Assembly: GCF_040358255.1 (NCBI RefSeq) | Contig: NZ_CP132938.1 | Span: forward strand, 496,001 to 560,000 | Length of the DNA: 64,000 bases | Direction: 5' to 3' | Origin: Tunturibacter gelidoferens | GTDB taxonomy: Bacteria; Acidobacteriota; Terriglobia; Terriglobales; Acidobacteriaceae | In this document: in pieces, positions 18,784 through 28,728 of the stretch | How the letters are laid out: each line of letters starts with the position of its first letter | Numbering within the stretch: position 1 is the stretch's first letter | The notes under the pieces: model-generated | The model's input: the letters and a program-made list of their open reading frames with translations, nothing else | The model's database searches: none | What the model was told of the DNA's origin: nothing | Made by a program: the position numbers and the translations under genes

Positions 18784-21014
18784 GCTGCCGTGGTGGTGGG
18801 CTCCCTGCTGGTCGTGTCGAGTCCGCCGGGCCACCAATTCCAATCGCCTGCAACGCGAAGGAGCGCGGGACCGATCACGATACGAACCAGTGTCGCGTCG
18901 ATAAATACGGCGACCGCCAGGGTAAATCCGATCATCTTGACTACCAGGAAGTTTCCGAAGGTGAATGCCGCGAATACCACGATCATGATTGCGGCAGCGC
19001 TCGTAATCAGGCCAGCGGTTCGAGCCATCCCTTCCGGAATTGCGTCCGCTTCACTCAGCCCGCTCCTCCTGGCTTCGAGAACCCGTGCGACTAAAAACAC
19101 TTCGTAGTCCATACTTAGTCCGAAAACGATGGCAAAGGCGACGATAGGCACAAGGGGGAAGATACTACCGGTTCCGCCAGGAACTCCCAGCAAGCTACTT
19201 CCGCGTCCGTCCTGGAAGACTAAGACCAATGCTCCGAAGGAGGCTGCAACGGAGAGGAGGTTGAGTACGATGGCCTTGACGGCGGCGAAGAGTGACCGGA
19301 ACCCGCCCAGAAGCGCCAGGAGAGTTCCCACCACTACCAGAGCTGCTACTGACGAAAAGCGGTCCCCGACGATCGTCTGATAGTCGGCGTTGAGTGCCGG
19401 GATGCCACCAATGGTTAGCGAGGCACCGGGCACTCCGGTAAGGGCTGCGGCACCGGTCTTGCGGAGCTCGCGCACCCAGTTGACCTGATCGCGCAGGGAG
19501 ACCGAGGCCGCGGGTAAAACCTCAAGCAGCGCGGCACGTCCGTCAGCACTCAGAAACGTTCGACGCGTCTCTCGCGAAAGACTACTGAGGGACGACCGGT
19601 TGCTCTCCGCAATGGACGTGATTGAGATAACGCGGGCGCAACGCGGGTCGCTTGCGAGCTGCTTCGTGAGACGATCGAGCACATTCCACCCTGCGTCGGT
19701 CTGCGCAATGGAGTCAGTTGGGAGTTCGAGAACGACGCGCAAGGATTGAACAACGCCGGCTCGATCCATTTGTTCCAGGGTGTGGAGCGCGTGGACCGAC
19801 TCTGCCGCGGGCGGAAGCCAGTCTCCCCTGGGAACACTGGTATCGAGGTGTGTAGCCTGCCACGCGAGCAGAAGCAAGGGGGTCCCTGCGAGGACAAGTG
19901 CAAGCCAGGGATGGGCGACGATCACCCTTCCCCATCTCCGCCAGCGAATTCCCGTACGTGCGGCCCGAGTCGAATCCAACTTTGGAGTAAAGGGCATCCG
20001 TCCAAGGTCAATTCGCGAACCGAGCAATGCCAGCACCGCCGGAACGAGGGTATTTGTAAGCAACACACTCAACCCCGCTACGAGGAATCCCGCGATACCG
20101 ATGGAACGGATTTCGCTGATGGGGACCGTCAGGAGGGCCAGGAATCCGATGGCTACGGTCGAAGCCGAGATCAAAAGCGTACGACCTGCCTGGCGCGCTG
20201 CGATGACCGAGGCTGCGGGTCCATCGTGCCCGGCGGAGATGGCTTCCCGGAAGCGGCTGACCATGAGGAGTGCGTAGTCGATTCCCAAGCCAAGCCCGAG
20301 CATAGTGGCCAGATTCTGAACCAGAATGGACAGGTGCCAGCGGTGGGCCAGTAAACCGGTGATCGCCAGAGTGACCGCGATGGCAAGCTGGCCGACGGCT
20401 AAGGGAATCAGGGCGGCGACGAGGCTGCCGAATGCAACCAGCAGAAGGGCGAGGGTTGCGGGAATGACGAGGCTCTCGCCGCGGCGCACATCGTCGGCGC
20501 TTGCTTTGCGAATGTCGAAGTTGAGTGGGATCTCACCGGTCAGTTCGAGCTTCACGGCTGGATAACGGGGCCGCAACTGATCTTCAAGAGAGGTTGCAAG
20601 GACATGGAGCTTAGGAACGAGCGACTCGACGGGCCCCTCGGTTGACGCGAGTCCGACTAGAACAAACGTTCCGCCTCCCCGACCGAGAAAGATGGGATCA
20701 CGCAGCTCGAGGTGGGAGACGACTCCGGAAACGCCTGGTTCCTGTCTCAATGCCGCCACAATGGTTGCTAAGGCTTGCGCGCCCTCGTCGGAGTCGGCGG
20801 GTGGAAGTCCTTGGATGACAAGGACCACACGGTCAACGAATGGCGAACGAAAACGACTGGCCAACTCCTGCCGGACACTCTCCGCCTCGCTGCCTTCGAC
20901 GCGGGTTGCCGTCTCCAGATGGCGCTCGGCGTGAAAAGAGAATGGAAGAAGCGCAATGGCGGTGACAAGAACTACCCCGGCCACCCAGAGACGGCGCACA
21001 TGCATGAGACCCAT
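18771..21014 (-). CDS. MMPL/RND-family membrane transporter
   Basis: About 747 residues from the ATG at 21014 (another ATG at 21005; an ORF start at 21089 adds a tail unlike the family). Two repeated halves each have a large periplasmic loop and a five-to-six helix bundle. The RND/MMPL Asp-Tyr signatures are GLGIDYALLMVSRFRE in the first half and GLSMDYEVFLVARVLE in the second. MMPL proteins export lipids and lipid-like metabolites driven by the proton gradient. It lies 0.9 kb from the fatty acyl-AMP ligase gene on the same strand, suggesting export of that pathway's product. Confidence 0.88.
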   Translation of the reverse strand: MGLMHVRRLWVAGVVLVTAIALLPFSFHAERHLETATRVEGSEAESVRQELASRFRSPFVDRVVLVIQGLPPADSDEGAQALATIVAALRQEPGVSGVVSHLELRDPIFLGRGGGTFVLVGLASTEGPVESLVPKLHVLATSLEDQLRPRYPAVKLELTGEIPLNFDIRKASADDVRRGESLVIPATLALLLVAFGSLVAALIPLAVGQLAIAVTLAITGLLAHRWHLSILVQNLATMLGLGLGIDYALLMVSRFREAISAGHDGPAASVIAARQAGRTLLISASTVAIGFLALLTVPISEIRSIGIAGFLVAGLSVLLTNTLVPAVLALLGSRIDLGRMPFTPKLDSTRAARTGIRWRRWGRVIVAHPWLALVLAGTPLLLLAWQATHLDTSVPRGDWLPPAAESVHALHTLEQMDRAGVVQSLRVVLELPTDSIAQTDAGWNVLDRLTKQLASDPRCARVISITSIAESNRSSLSSLSRETRRTFLSADGRAALLEVLPAASVSLRDQVNWVRELRKTGAAALTGVPGASLTIGGIPALNADYQTIVGDRFSSVAALVVVGTLLALLGGFRSLFAAVKAIVLNLLSVAASFGALVLVFQDGRGSSLLGVPGGTGSIFPLVPIVAFAIVFGLSMDYEVFLVARVLEARRSGLSEADAIPEGMARTAGLITSAAAIMIVVFAAFTFGNFLVVKMIGFTLAVAVFIDATLVRIVIGPALLRVAGDWNWWPGGLDTTSREPTTTAASRE

Positions 21015-21177
21015 GATGTCATACAAAATAGCCGGCAGGTAGATGATGTGGGATACTCCGATGGCATCAAAATACTTCGGAGCTCTCATTGAAGTGCCCG
21101 GATTTGAATCGAACCCGGGTTTCTCAATCTGCTAAATTGGTTCCGTCTGACTAGGAGGATCAATCCTTAAATTCGTA

Positions 21178-21942
21178 TTGCTCGTACTGCTTGCCGCCTT
21201 TCCATCGGGAGCCGCCGATCCCCGCATTGGCTCCTGGACGCTGATCTCCGCGCAGTCCAGCCTGAATCCTCCCAACAGGCTCTCTGTGACAGATGTCCGT
21301 GATGCAGTGCACGTGGTGATGTCCGGCGAGACCCATCTCGATTTCACGGCGAAAGCAGGTGGACACGGCGCGCCCGTCCCAGGCAATCCGGGGTTCAATC
21401 AGGTCGAGCTGCGCAGGATCGATAAGAGGCAGGCCGAGGTGAAGGAGAAGAAGGACGGAGCCCTCGTGGCGACCGTTCGCGAGAGGCTCTCGAAGGATGG
21501 GAACGAGCTTACAGTCACGACCGCGAGTCCGGGCCATGCTGACCAGATCACAGTATGGAATCGGACCGGAGGCGCGAAGACCGGGCGCGACTTACTGGCG
21601 GGCGAGTGGACGCAGGATCTCGGCAAGACTCGCTTGCGACAAGGTCTGGCGCTTAGGATTGAGCCGGAGGGAGGTGGCGGGGTTCGTTTTCTGGGTGAGT
21701 TCAGCTACACGGCGCGTTTTGACGGGAAGCAGTACGACCTGAAAAACTCGCGCAACGATACCGTGACGCTTGGACTTGTCGATGCTCACACGGTGGATTC
21801 GATTTACCGGCGAGACAATCAAGTGACGCAAAAGGATCGGTGGGCGGTCTCTGCGGATGGACAGCAGATGACGCTGTCCACCACGGGCACGTTGGAGACC
21901 GGCCAGCAGCTGACCGAGAGGCTAGTGTTCAAAAAGCAATAG
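21178..21942 (+). CDS. Secreted protein of unknown function
   Basis: 254 residues counted from a TTG at 21178. The Sec signal is oddly short from that codon (MLVLLAAFPSGAADPRIGSW). The same frame extends to 21151, and a perfect AGGAGG (21153-21158) lies upstream of it. With ATC 21163 or CTT 21166 as first codon the signal peptide would read normally (LKFVLLVLLAAF), so a non-canonical start or a mutated ATG is likely. The mature part is beta-rich (GSWTLISAQSSLNPP and, later, LLAGEWTQDLGKTRL), resembling two lipocalin-like repeats. It lies between the MMPL exporter and the FAAL gene, on the opposite strand. Confidence 0.65.
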   Translation: MLVLLAAFPSGAADPRIGSWTLISAQSSLNPPNRLSVTDVRDAVHVVMSGETHLDFTAKAGGHGAPVPGNPGFNQVELRRIDKRQAEVKEKKDGALVATVRERLSKDGNELTVTTASPGHADQITVWNRTGGAKTGRDLLAGEWTQDLGKTRLRQGLALRIEPEGGGGVRFLGEFSYTARFDGKQYDLKNSRNDTVTLGLVDAHTVDSIYRRDNQVTQKDRWAVSADGQQMTLSTTGTLETGQQLTERLVFKKQ

Positions 21943-21946
21943 CGAG

Positions 21947-24900
21947 TTATGCGTCCGTGAAGGCGAGGGGTTCAGCGAGCGATGAGGCAGTGCTGAGTTC
22001 GCGAGCGGCAACCGAAATGATCCCCTTGCGGTGCATGAATTTCAGAATGCCAGCGACCGTGTCCTCAAGCGACGGATCCGCAATGCCCCACGTAGAGGCA
22101 TCGCGCGCCTCCTGGTAGGAGGAACTCTCATAGCGCTTGAACTCCATCGCGGAGATGTTGTCCACAGAGCCAACGAGAAAATCCAGCAAGGGAAAGAGTA
22201 GATCTTCCTTCCGGCATCTCCGGATTAGCTCGGGAACGAACTCCGAGATGCTGAATATTTCGAACTGCCGCCCGGTCGACTTGGTAATGAGCCCGGTAAT
22301 GTCGAGCATGTTCGCATAGTCGTCCCGCACCACGTGGTAGGTTTTATTCGCCGTGCCGGGAGTCGTGGAGATCGCAACGATATTGTTCGCGACAATATCC
22401 GCAGGAACGAAACTCACCTGGTTGAGAGCATCGACTCCAATGCCGTGATTGACCATGAATGCTACCAGGCGAACGGCGATGTCGAAGTTGTTGCCTCCGC
22501 CCGAAACCGAGGGACTGACGAGAGCGGGCCGGAAGATGCGAGTGGAGAGCCCGCGGCTGCGCGCGTCCGCAACAACTTGCTCTGCTACCCATTTGGACTG
22601 GCTGTATCCAAAGTCGAGAAGCTCCATATTTTTGTTGAAGTCGGTCTCATACAGGACCGATTTGACAGCCCATCCAAACACGAAGGTTGTCGAGACGTAG
22701 TTGAATTCTTTAGACCGTCCTTCAAACGCAAGTCTCAAGACCTCGTTGGTTCCCATCACGTTCGCGTCACGCATGCGGTCGTAGTTGAACAAGTAGTTCA
22801 CGGTCGCCCCGTTGTGGAACACCGTGTCGATTTCACTGGCGAGGAAATCCCAGACATCCTGCGTCAGGCCGAGCATTGGCAGCCCGAGATCGCCGCAGAT
22901 TGGAATGACGCGAGCCTCAAACGTCTGCATCAGCCTGGCGGGGCAGGGCCCCATCGTTTCCATCGCGGCACGCAGACGTTGCCTGCCCTGAACCTCGTCG
23001 GAGGACCTGACCAGAACATAGATCTTCGCGCGCGTCTGTTCCAGCAGGCTCTTCATGAGGAATGGTCCAATGAAACCGGTCCCCCCGGTCAGGAGCACAT
23101 GATTCGGAACCGGTATCTCGGGCAAAGGTTCAGGCACCGGAGGGGTGAAGATGAGATTCCTATCGTTGCTCATCATCTCTTTTTCCGCCGCACGCTGGCC
23201 ATCACGGAAGGCTGCCAGGGAATGACGCAGATGAACGAGTGCCTCTTCGGGCGCACTCTCCAACTGTGCCGCCAGTCGAAACAGATCAGCGACGCTGACC
23301 TGCTGAATGACTCCGATATCGACCTGCCGGGCCAGCATGTCTGCGCCCTTTTCCTTCAGAAGCTCCTTGAGCTCATGCATGAACACCACAAGATCCAGGG
23401 AGTCGAGCCCCGCTTCTACCAGGTTGTACGACTCCATGCCTGTCAGGTTGTAGCGGGCCTTCAGTTCGTCAAACGAAGACTGCACGCCGGAGCCGGACTC
23501 GCACGACCCGGCGTCCTTCTCCCGCGAAAACTCGGAGAGAACGCTGAACTCACCTTGCAGCCACATGTGTTTGGTCTTGTGGCGCATGATCTTGCCTGAA
23601 CTCGTTCTCGGGATCGCGCGAGGCGCGATGAAGGAGATCAACGCGACTTCCACGTTGAGATAGTTGCGGACCGCAGCGGCGATCTTTCGCGCATCTGGAA
23701 GAGACTTAGGATTCTTCACTTCGGCCACGATTGCCAGCGCTGGCTCGCTGTCTTCGTGAATCTGGAAGGCGGCGATGCAGTTGTTCCGGATCAGGCCCGA
23801 CGCTCTCTCGACGACGTTCTCGATATCCTGCGGGTAATGGTTCTGTCCGCGAAGGATGATCATGTCCTTGATGCGGCCGCAGACGAAGAGTTCGCCGTCA
23901 TGGAAGAATCCCATGTCGCCGGTCCTGAGGTAGCCGTCGTCATAGGGGCTATCATCCACGAGCCGCGCGCGAAACTGCTTCAGCGTCAGCTCTGGATTGT
24001 TCCAGTAACCGAGGCACTTGCCGCGTCCTGCGATCCAAATCTCACCGATGTGACCGGGCTTGAGAGCGACGTGTTGTTCCGGATCGACGATCTTAACGTC
24101 CATCCCTGCGAGCGGAGTACCGCAGCTAACGATCTGCGTTGCTCCGTCGATCTCTGAAACCTCTGTCGTCATGCGCGCCTTACCCAGTGCGAGGGCACGC
24201 TTGTTGACGGAAACGATGGTGCGGCCGCCGAGCGAAACCGCAAGAGTGTTCTCAGCCAGCCCGAAGGCGGCATAAAAGCTCTCTGACTTCAGCCCGTAGG
24301 TCTCAAACGTCTCTAGAAAGCGTGTGAAGGTATCCGCTTTTACGGGTTCAGCAGCGCACATCAACACTCGGAGGGAGCTGAGATCGCACTCTTTCAGGCT
24401 CTCCTTGGAGAGTCTCCCGGCGCGAAGGCAATAGTCATAAGCGAAGTTGGGAGCCGCCGTCGCCGTCGCCCGATACGCTGTGATCGTGTCGAACCACAGG
24501 ATCGGCCGCTGAATGAAGTCCATGGAAGAGAAGCCGTAGGTTGTGCCGCCTCTCAGCGCAGGATAGAGATAGCACCCGATCAGACCCATATCGTGATACT
24601 GCGGGAGCCAGGATACGACGACCGGGTCATCATGGTCGATCACGAGCGGACAGGTGTCGAGGATGTTTTCGTGCGTCACCATCACACCCTTGGGCTCCAT
24701 CGTCGAACCCGATGTGTACTGGAGAAACAGAATCTCTGAAGTGTCGAAGAAAGGTTCTTTGGGAATCCTGTCCACGAACTCTTCCGTGACAATCCACGGG
24801 AGACCGGAGATGTAGTCGACGTCGACGCCGGATGCCGAGACCCCACTACGGGTGAGATTTGTCTTCAGAGACGCGTGGTAGTCTGCGCTGGTTAAGATCC

Positions 24901-25243
24901 CTGACGCCTGGCAATCCTTGGCGATGTGGACCATCTTGTACAGTGCACTCTGGAAGCCACGAGAGCTTGGAGGATAGACCGGCACGGGGATCAGTCCGGC
25001 GCGCACGCAACCAAAGAACGCGCAGATCATCTCGAGCCCCGGCGGGTAGGCGAGCAGGAGCCGGTCCTGCGCCGCGAAACGACCTTCCCTTAGCAAGTGG
25101 CCGGCGATTGCCTTTGTCCGCTCGATAAACGACCCGTACGAGTAGCACTCGATTGGGCTGCCGTTCAGGTCAAGGTACGAATAAAGGAGTTTGTGTGGGT
25201 GTTCCTCTGCCAGCCTATCCAGTTGATCTAAGATCGACGCCAT
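21947..25243 (-). CDS. Fatty acyl-AMP ligase / acyl carrier / thioester reductase fusion
   Basis: 1098 residues. Residues 1-590 form an adenylating enzyme with LQYTSGSTMEPKGVMVTHEN (about 172), WLPQYHDMGLIG and YLRTGDMGFF (about 437), the FAAL pattern and not an acyl-CoA ligase. A carrier domain follows with VEAGLDSLDLV (Ser about 612, phosphopantetheine site). From about 715 an NAD(P)H thioester reductase begins with HVLLTGGTGFIGPFL and carries YSQSKW (Tyr-x3-Lys, about 879). The protein should activate a free fatty acid, load it on its own carrier and release it as aldehyde or alcohol. It is divergent from a desaturase gene. Confidence 0.92.
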   Translation of the reverse strand: MASILDQLDRLAEEHPHKLLYSYLDLNGSPIECYSYGSFIERTKAIAGHLLREGRFAAQDRLLLAYPPGLEMICAFFGCVRAGLIPVPVYPPSSRGFQSALYKMVHIAKDCQASGILTSADYHASLKTNLTRSGVSASGVDVDYISGLPWIVTEEFVDRIPKEPFFDTSEILFLQYTSGSTMEPKGVMVTHENILDTCPLVIDHDDPVVVSWLPQYHDMGLIGCYLYPALRGGTTYGFSSMDFIQRPILWFDTITAYRATATAAPNFAYDYCLRAGRLSKESLKECDLSSLRVLMCAAEPVKADTFTRFLETFETYGLKSESFYAAFGLAENTLAVSLGGRTIVSVNKRALALGKARMTTEVSEIDGATQIVSCGTPLAGMDVKIVDPEQHVALKPGHIGEIWIAGRGKCLGYWNNPELTLKQFRARLVDDSPYDDGYLRTGDMGFFHDGELFVCGRIKDMIILRGQNHYPQDIENVVERASGLIRNNCIAAFQIHEDSEPALAIVAEVKNPKSLPDARKIAAAVRNYLNVEVALISFIAPRAIPRTSSGKIMRHKTKHMWLQGEFSVLSEFSREKDAGSCESGSGVQSSFDELKARYNLTGMESYNLVEAGLDSLDLVVFMHELKELLKEKGADMLARQVDIGVIQQVSVADLFRLAAQLESAPEEALVHLRHSLAAFRDGQRAAEKEMMSNDRNLIFTPPVPEPLPEIPVPNHVLLTGGTGFIGPFLMKSLLEQTRAKIYVLVRSSDEVQGRQRLRAAMETMGPCPARLMQTFEARVIPICGDLGLPMLGLTQDVWDFLASEIDTVFHNGATVNYLFNYDRMRDANVMGTNEVLRLAFEGRSKEFNYVSTTFVFGWAVKSVLYETDFNKNMELLDFGYSQSKWVAEQVVADARSRGLSTRIFRPALVSPSVSGGGNNFDIAVRLVAFMVNHGIGVDALNQVSFVPADIVANNIVAISTTPGTANKTYHVVRDDYANMLDITGLITKSTGRQFEIFSISEFVPELIRRCRKEDLLFPLLDFLVGSVDNISAMEFKRYESSSYQEARDASTWGIADPSLEDTVAGILKFMHRKGIISVAARELSTASSLAEPLAFTDA

Positions 25244-25666
25244 AAGAGATCAGCAATACCCCCGAGGTTAAATAGCAAAACTCAGTACGCAAAACACTAA
25301 ACTTATCGCTGCTCCCCAGTGTCCTGGTCAGGTGAAAGATGACTGAGTCTCGGAGTGCGGAATTACAGTACGGCCGAATGTAAGAACAAAGGCATTAAAC
25401 ATTCTCTGCCTTGGCATCGTTCGATCCAGTTGCCTTATGTTAGCAGAGCTACAAAGCAATGCGGCAAGTCTCTGATTCCAGGAAGGGGAGGCGCCCCAAA
25501 CCGGCTACCCCTAACCCAAATTCGCTTGATTGTCCCCGGATCTTCACGCTAGTATGAAGGTTCGACGTTGTCGGTGGTGGGCCACAGATACCCTGCTGGT
25601 CCAGAGCCGCCGAAGCTACCGACCGGGATGCGCCGGGCAGACTAAACAGGATTGTGGAGGCTCCGG
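25244..25666. other. Divergent intergenic region FAAL / desaturase
   Basis: 423 bases expected to contain both promoters. The desaturase RBS TGGAGG is at 25655-25660. No stable hairpin, conserved repeat or confident promoter hexamers were noticed, and the short ORF at 25355-25552 has no protein-like features. Confidence 0.35.
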
Positions 25667-26809
25667 GTGACGTCTGGGAACGAAGAAGCGGTGATCACCC
25701 TGAAGCCGGAGATAGAGGATCTGGTTGCACCTGAGGCCTGGCCACGGCAGTCGGTGGGTGACCCAACCGGTTCGTCTTCCTTCCCGAAGGTCTTACGCCG
25801 CCGCCTCGACAGATTCTTTGCCGATCAGAAGCTCTCCCCCAAAGCCGACCGAACGATGTGGGTCAAGATCGCCGCGGGTCTCGCGGTGCTGGCAGGCAGT
25901 TGGATCGCGTTGTACGCGTGGAAGCCGGGTTCATGGAAGTTCGTTGCGCTCTACGTTTTGAGCGGTCTCGCCCAGACATTCCTCTTGCTGAACATCGCCC
26001 ATGACAGCAACCACAACGCCATCTCGTCTGTGCCATCGGTAAACAAGATCCTGAACTATGTCTTCGATGTTTGCGGAATCAACTCGTACATGTGGCGCAT
26101 CCTCCATCACCGAGGCCACCACTCCTGCATCAACGTCCACGGCGAAGACGACGCGCTTACGGGGCGGAGCATCTTTCGATTTACGCCGCATGAACCGCGC
26201 TCGGCCCTGCATCGGTTCCAGCACATCTATGCGCTGTTCTTTTACGCGATGTTCTCTCTGGACTATGTTTTCGTCAGGGACTTTGAGAGCTTCTTCTTCC
26301 CGTCCCACGACTATCTGAAACGCGACAGGCATCCGCTGCGGGAGTACTTCATCCTCTTCGCGGGGAAGGCGTTCTACCTGACGTACATGCTGATTTTGCC
26401 GGTTGTGGTGCTGGGGAGATCGCCTCTGCTGGTTGCTGGGGCATTCGTGCTGGTTCACTTGATCATCGGTTTGACCGTATCGCTGGTATTCCAAACGACG
26501 CATACTGTCGACACAACGTACTTCCCCTCGAACCGCAGCGAGTTCGACAACGGCGTCTATCACATCTTCGCGACGACGGCTGATTATGCAACGAGCAATC
26601 CGGTCGTAGGTTGGCTTACGGGCGGCCTCAACCATCACATCGCGCATCATCTGTGCCCTTTCGTATGCCATACCCACTACGCTCCACTGACCCGGATTGT
26701 GAAGGAGACCGCCGAAGAGTTCGGCGTCCCCTATCGCCAACATCCGACAATGACCCGGGCAATCTGGCATCATCTGATACTTTTGAAGCAACTGGGAAAC
26801 GAAAACTAA
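25667..26809 (+). CDS. Membrane fatty-acid desaturase
   Basis: 380 residues from GTG 25667, which has GGAGG 6 bases upstream; a TTG at 25652 would overlap the RBS. Three histidine boxes of the di-iron membrane desaturase family are present: HDSNH (about 112), HHRGHH (about 146) and NHHIAHH (about 322), with four hydrophobic segments between. It should introduce a double bond into an acyl chain (lipid-, CoA- or ACP-bound) using O2. It is divergent from the FAAL-ACP-reductase gene and followed by a P450, so it probably acts on the same acyl product. Confidence 0.88.
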   Translation: MTSGNEEAVITLKPEIEDLVAPEAWPRQSVGDPTGSSSFPKVLRRRLDRFFADQKLSPKADRTMWVKIAAGLAVLAGSWIALYAWKPGSWKFVALYVLSGLAQTFLLLNIAHDSNHNAISSVPSVNKILNYVFDVCGINSYMWRILHHRGHHSCINVHGEDDALTGRSIFRFTPHEPRSALHRFQHIYALFFYAMFSLDYVFVRDFESFFFPSHDYLKRDRHPLREYFILFAGKAFYLTYMLILPVVVLGRSPLLVAGAFVLVHLIIGLTVSLVFQTTHTVDTTYFPSNRSEFDNGVYHIFATTADYATSNPVVGWLTGGLNHHIAHHLCPFVCHTHYAPLTRIVKETAEEFGVPYRQHPTMTRAIWHHLILLKQLGNEN

Positions 26810-26889
26810 TTTTGAGCGTTTAGTCTTTTAGCTATGGCTACCCAATCGCTTCAGGCAAACTACATGAAACTCCCCACCGTTCTACGCAG

Positions 26890-28302
26890 GTGTTCGGACA
26901 GCCGTCCGGGCGGCGAGGTGTAACGTTGCCCGCACAGATACCCTCCGTCTCACGATCACGTTCTTTTGCGGATTCGCGCGCCATGGCCGCAAATCCTGTG
27001 CAGGTCTTGTCCAAGTACACCGAACTCTTCGGCGACACATTCCGGTTCTATCTGGGTGGCATTAAAGAGGCCATCGTTACTACCAATCCCGCGGTCATTC
27101 AGCACGTGCTGAAGACTAACGCGGACAATTACCAGAAGTCCGAAATTCAAGTGAAGCGGATGGGCCACTTCCTGGGCAAAGGTCTTCTTACTACCCACGG
27201 GGAGCCCTGGAAAACACAGCGACGTCTGATCCAGAAGGGTTTTGACCGAAAACAACTTGAGGCTCTGTCGGCGATCATGCAGGATTCGCTCGCCGAGTCG
27301 CTACGGGATTTCGATAGACAAGTGCGCGTCGGGCCCGTCGATATCTATCCCCAACTGATGAAGATGACCTTCGCGATGGTCGCTCGTTCGCTCTTTGGCG
27401 CCAAACTGAAGGACGAAGACATCGACGTCGTCAGCAATACGATCTGCACTGTCCAGGAATTCATCGTTCGGCAAACCCTTCAGCCCTACCTGAATCCGTG
27501 GTTCGAGGTCTCGGGCGAACTGCGGAGACACGAAGAGATGCGGGCTCGCGCGGACAGCGTTCTTATGGAGTACATCAAGACGCGCCGCCATCAGGCGCCC
27601 GGCAACGATCTGCTGCAAACCTTGATGGACGCCCGTTATAGTGACGGCGAGGGCATGAGCGATGAACTGGTCCTGAGCGAGAGCATGCAACTCCTGGTGG
27701 CCGGGCATGAAACATCGTCGAACGCTCTGTCATGGCTTCTCTATCTCCTAAGCTCGCGTCCGGATTGCCTCGAAAGAATACGGGAGGAGTTCCATTCCGT
27801 GCTCGGCGACGCGCCACTGAGCTTCGGCGATGTTTCCAGGTTGCCGTTTACCACTCAGGTCATCCTGGAGGCGCTGCGCCTCTACCCACCGTTTTGGATG
27901 GTCGATCGCATGGCTGTCGCGGACGACCGCGTTGGCGATGTCGACATACCGCGAGGATCGACAGTCATTGTGTTCGTGTATGGCGCGCACCATGCGCCGC
28001 GCTACTGGGAGAGCCCGGAGAGTTTTGACCCGGAACGTTTTGCCAAAGCGAACGAGAAGTTGCAAACGCCCTTCACCCATCTGCCCTTCGGCGGCGGACC
28101 GCGGGGCTGTATCGGCGGTCACTACGCGATGCTGCAAATCCTGATGATTCTGAGCGATCTGCTTAGAAAATACGATTTTCAGCTGATTCCGGGTCAGATG
28201 ATCGAAGCGCGCCCGATGGTGATCCTGCGACCAAAGCACGGAATCCGCATGACCTTCACCCAGGCAATCGCACGCGACCGTCATGCGATCATTCAGGAAT
28301 AG
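26890..28302 (+). CDS. Cytochrome P450
   Basis: 470 residues from GTG 26890. A TTG at 26926 with GAGG upstream is an alternative and would begin nearer the conserved region. P450 hallmarks are AGHETSSNALSW (I-helix, about 270), EALRLYPPFW (ExxR, about 326) and FGGGPRGCIGG with the haem Cys at about 405. The overall text resembles CYP102/CYP4-like fatty-acid hydroxylases, but the substrate is inferred. It lies 80 bases after the desaturase; no ferredoxin or reductase partner is encoded nearby. Confidence 0.9.
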   Translation: MFGQPSGRRGVTLPAQIPSVSRSRSFADSRAMAANPVQVLSKYTELFGDTFRFYLGGIKEAIVTTNPAVIQHVLKTNADNYQKSEIQVKRMGHFLGKGLLTTHGEPWKTQRRLIQKGFDRKQLEALSAIMQDSLAESLRDFDRQVRVGPVDIYPQLMKMTFAMVARSLFGAKLKDEDIDVVSNTICTVQEFIVRQTLQPYLNPWFEVSGELRRHEEMRARADSVLMEYIKTRRHQAPGNDLLQTLMDARYSDGEGMSDELVLSESMQLLVAGHETSSNALSWLLYLLSSRPDCLERIREEFHSVLGDAPLSFGDVSRLPFTTQVILEALRLYPPFWMVDRMAVADDRVGDVDIPRGSTVIVFVYGAHHAPRYWESPESFDPERFAKANEKLQTPFTHLPFGGGPRGCIGGHYAMLQILMILSDLLRKYDFQLIPGQMIEARPMVILRPKHGIRMTFTQAIARDRHAIIQE

Positions 28303-28333
28303 AGGTAATCGACCGAAGCGGAAGGAAAAGGAT

Positions 28334-28717
28334 ATGCGTAGGAACAGTCGGATGTTTACGACATGGTCGCTAGCAACAATCGTTGTTGCTTTCGGTATTA
28401 TGCTGTCTATTCCCAGAGTGGCGTTGGCGCACGCAGTGTTGGTCAGCTCTCAGCCAGCGGTGAACAGTACCGTCTCAGGAACGGAGGTCGCTGTCCTCCT
28501 GAAATACAATTCACGAGTCGACATGGAGCACTCGACTTTGACGCTGCTCGAGCCTGACGGAAAAGTAGAGAAGGTCGCCATCGAGAGCGAGCCCGAACCC
28601 GGGGTGCTGTCTGCCAAGTTGACCGGACTGGTTAAAGGGGCCTATGTGTTGCGCTGGCAGGTACTGGCAACGGATGGACACATCACGCGTGGTAAAGTTC
28701 CGTTCCAAGTAGAATAG
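28334..28717 (+). CDS. copC: CopC-domain periplasmic copper-binding protein
   Basis: 127 residues. ATG 28334 has AAGGA upstream; a start at 28283 would overlap the P450. The signal peptide (MRRNSRMFTTWSLATIVVAF) is cleaved before HAVLVSSQPA, giving the N-terminal His that binds copper in CopC. DGHITRGKVPF at the end supplies the Asp-Gly-His ligands. It is 31 bases after the P450 stop and 11 before copD, so it is likely co-transcribed. It delivers or buffers copper in the periplasm. Confidence 0.88.
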   Translation: MRRNSRMFTTWSLATIVVAFGIMLSIPRVALAHAVLVSSQPAVNSTVSGTEVAVLLKYNSRVDMEHSTLTLLEPDGKVEKVAIESEPEPGVLSAKLTGLVKGAYVLRWQVLATDGHITRGKVPFQVE

Positions 28718-28728
28718 AGGCTTCCCTC

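Noticed and set aside
21090..21150. tRNA-like text on the minus strand (GGGTTCGATTCAAATCC with a possible anticodon stem)
   Set aside because: The T-arm stem does not pair in the standard 5-bp register and no acceptor partner is present. It may be a decayed tRNA 3' end, but it is not a tRNA gene.
22334..23599. 421-residue open frame antisense to the FAAL-reductase gene
   Set aside because: Shadow frame with no recognisable fold or start signal.
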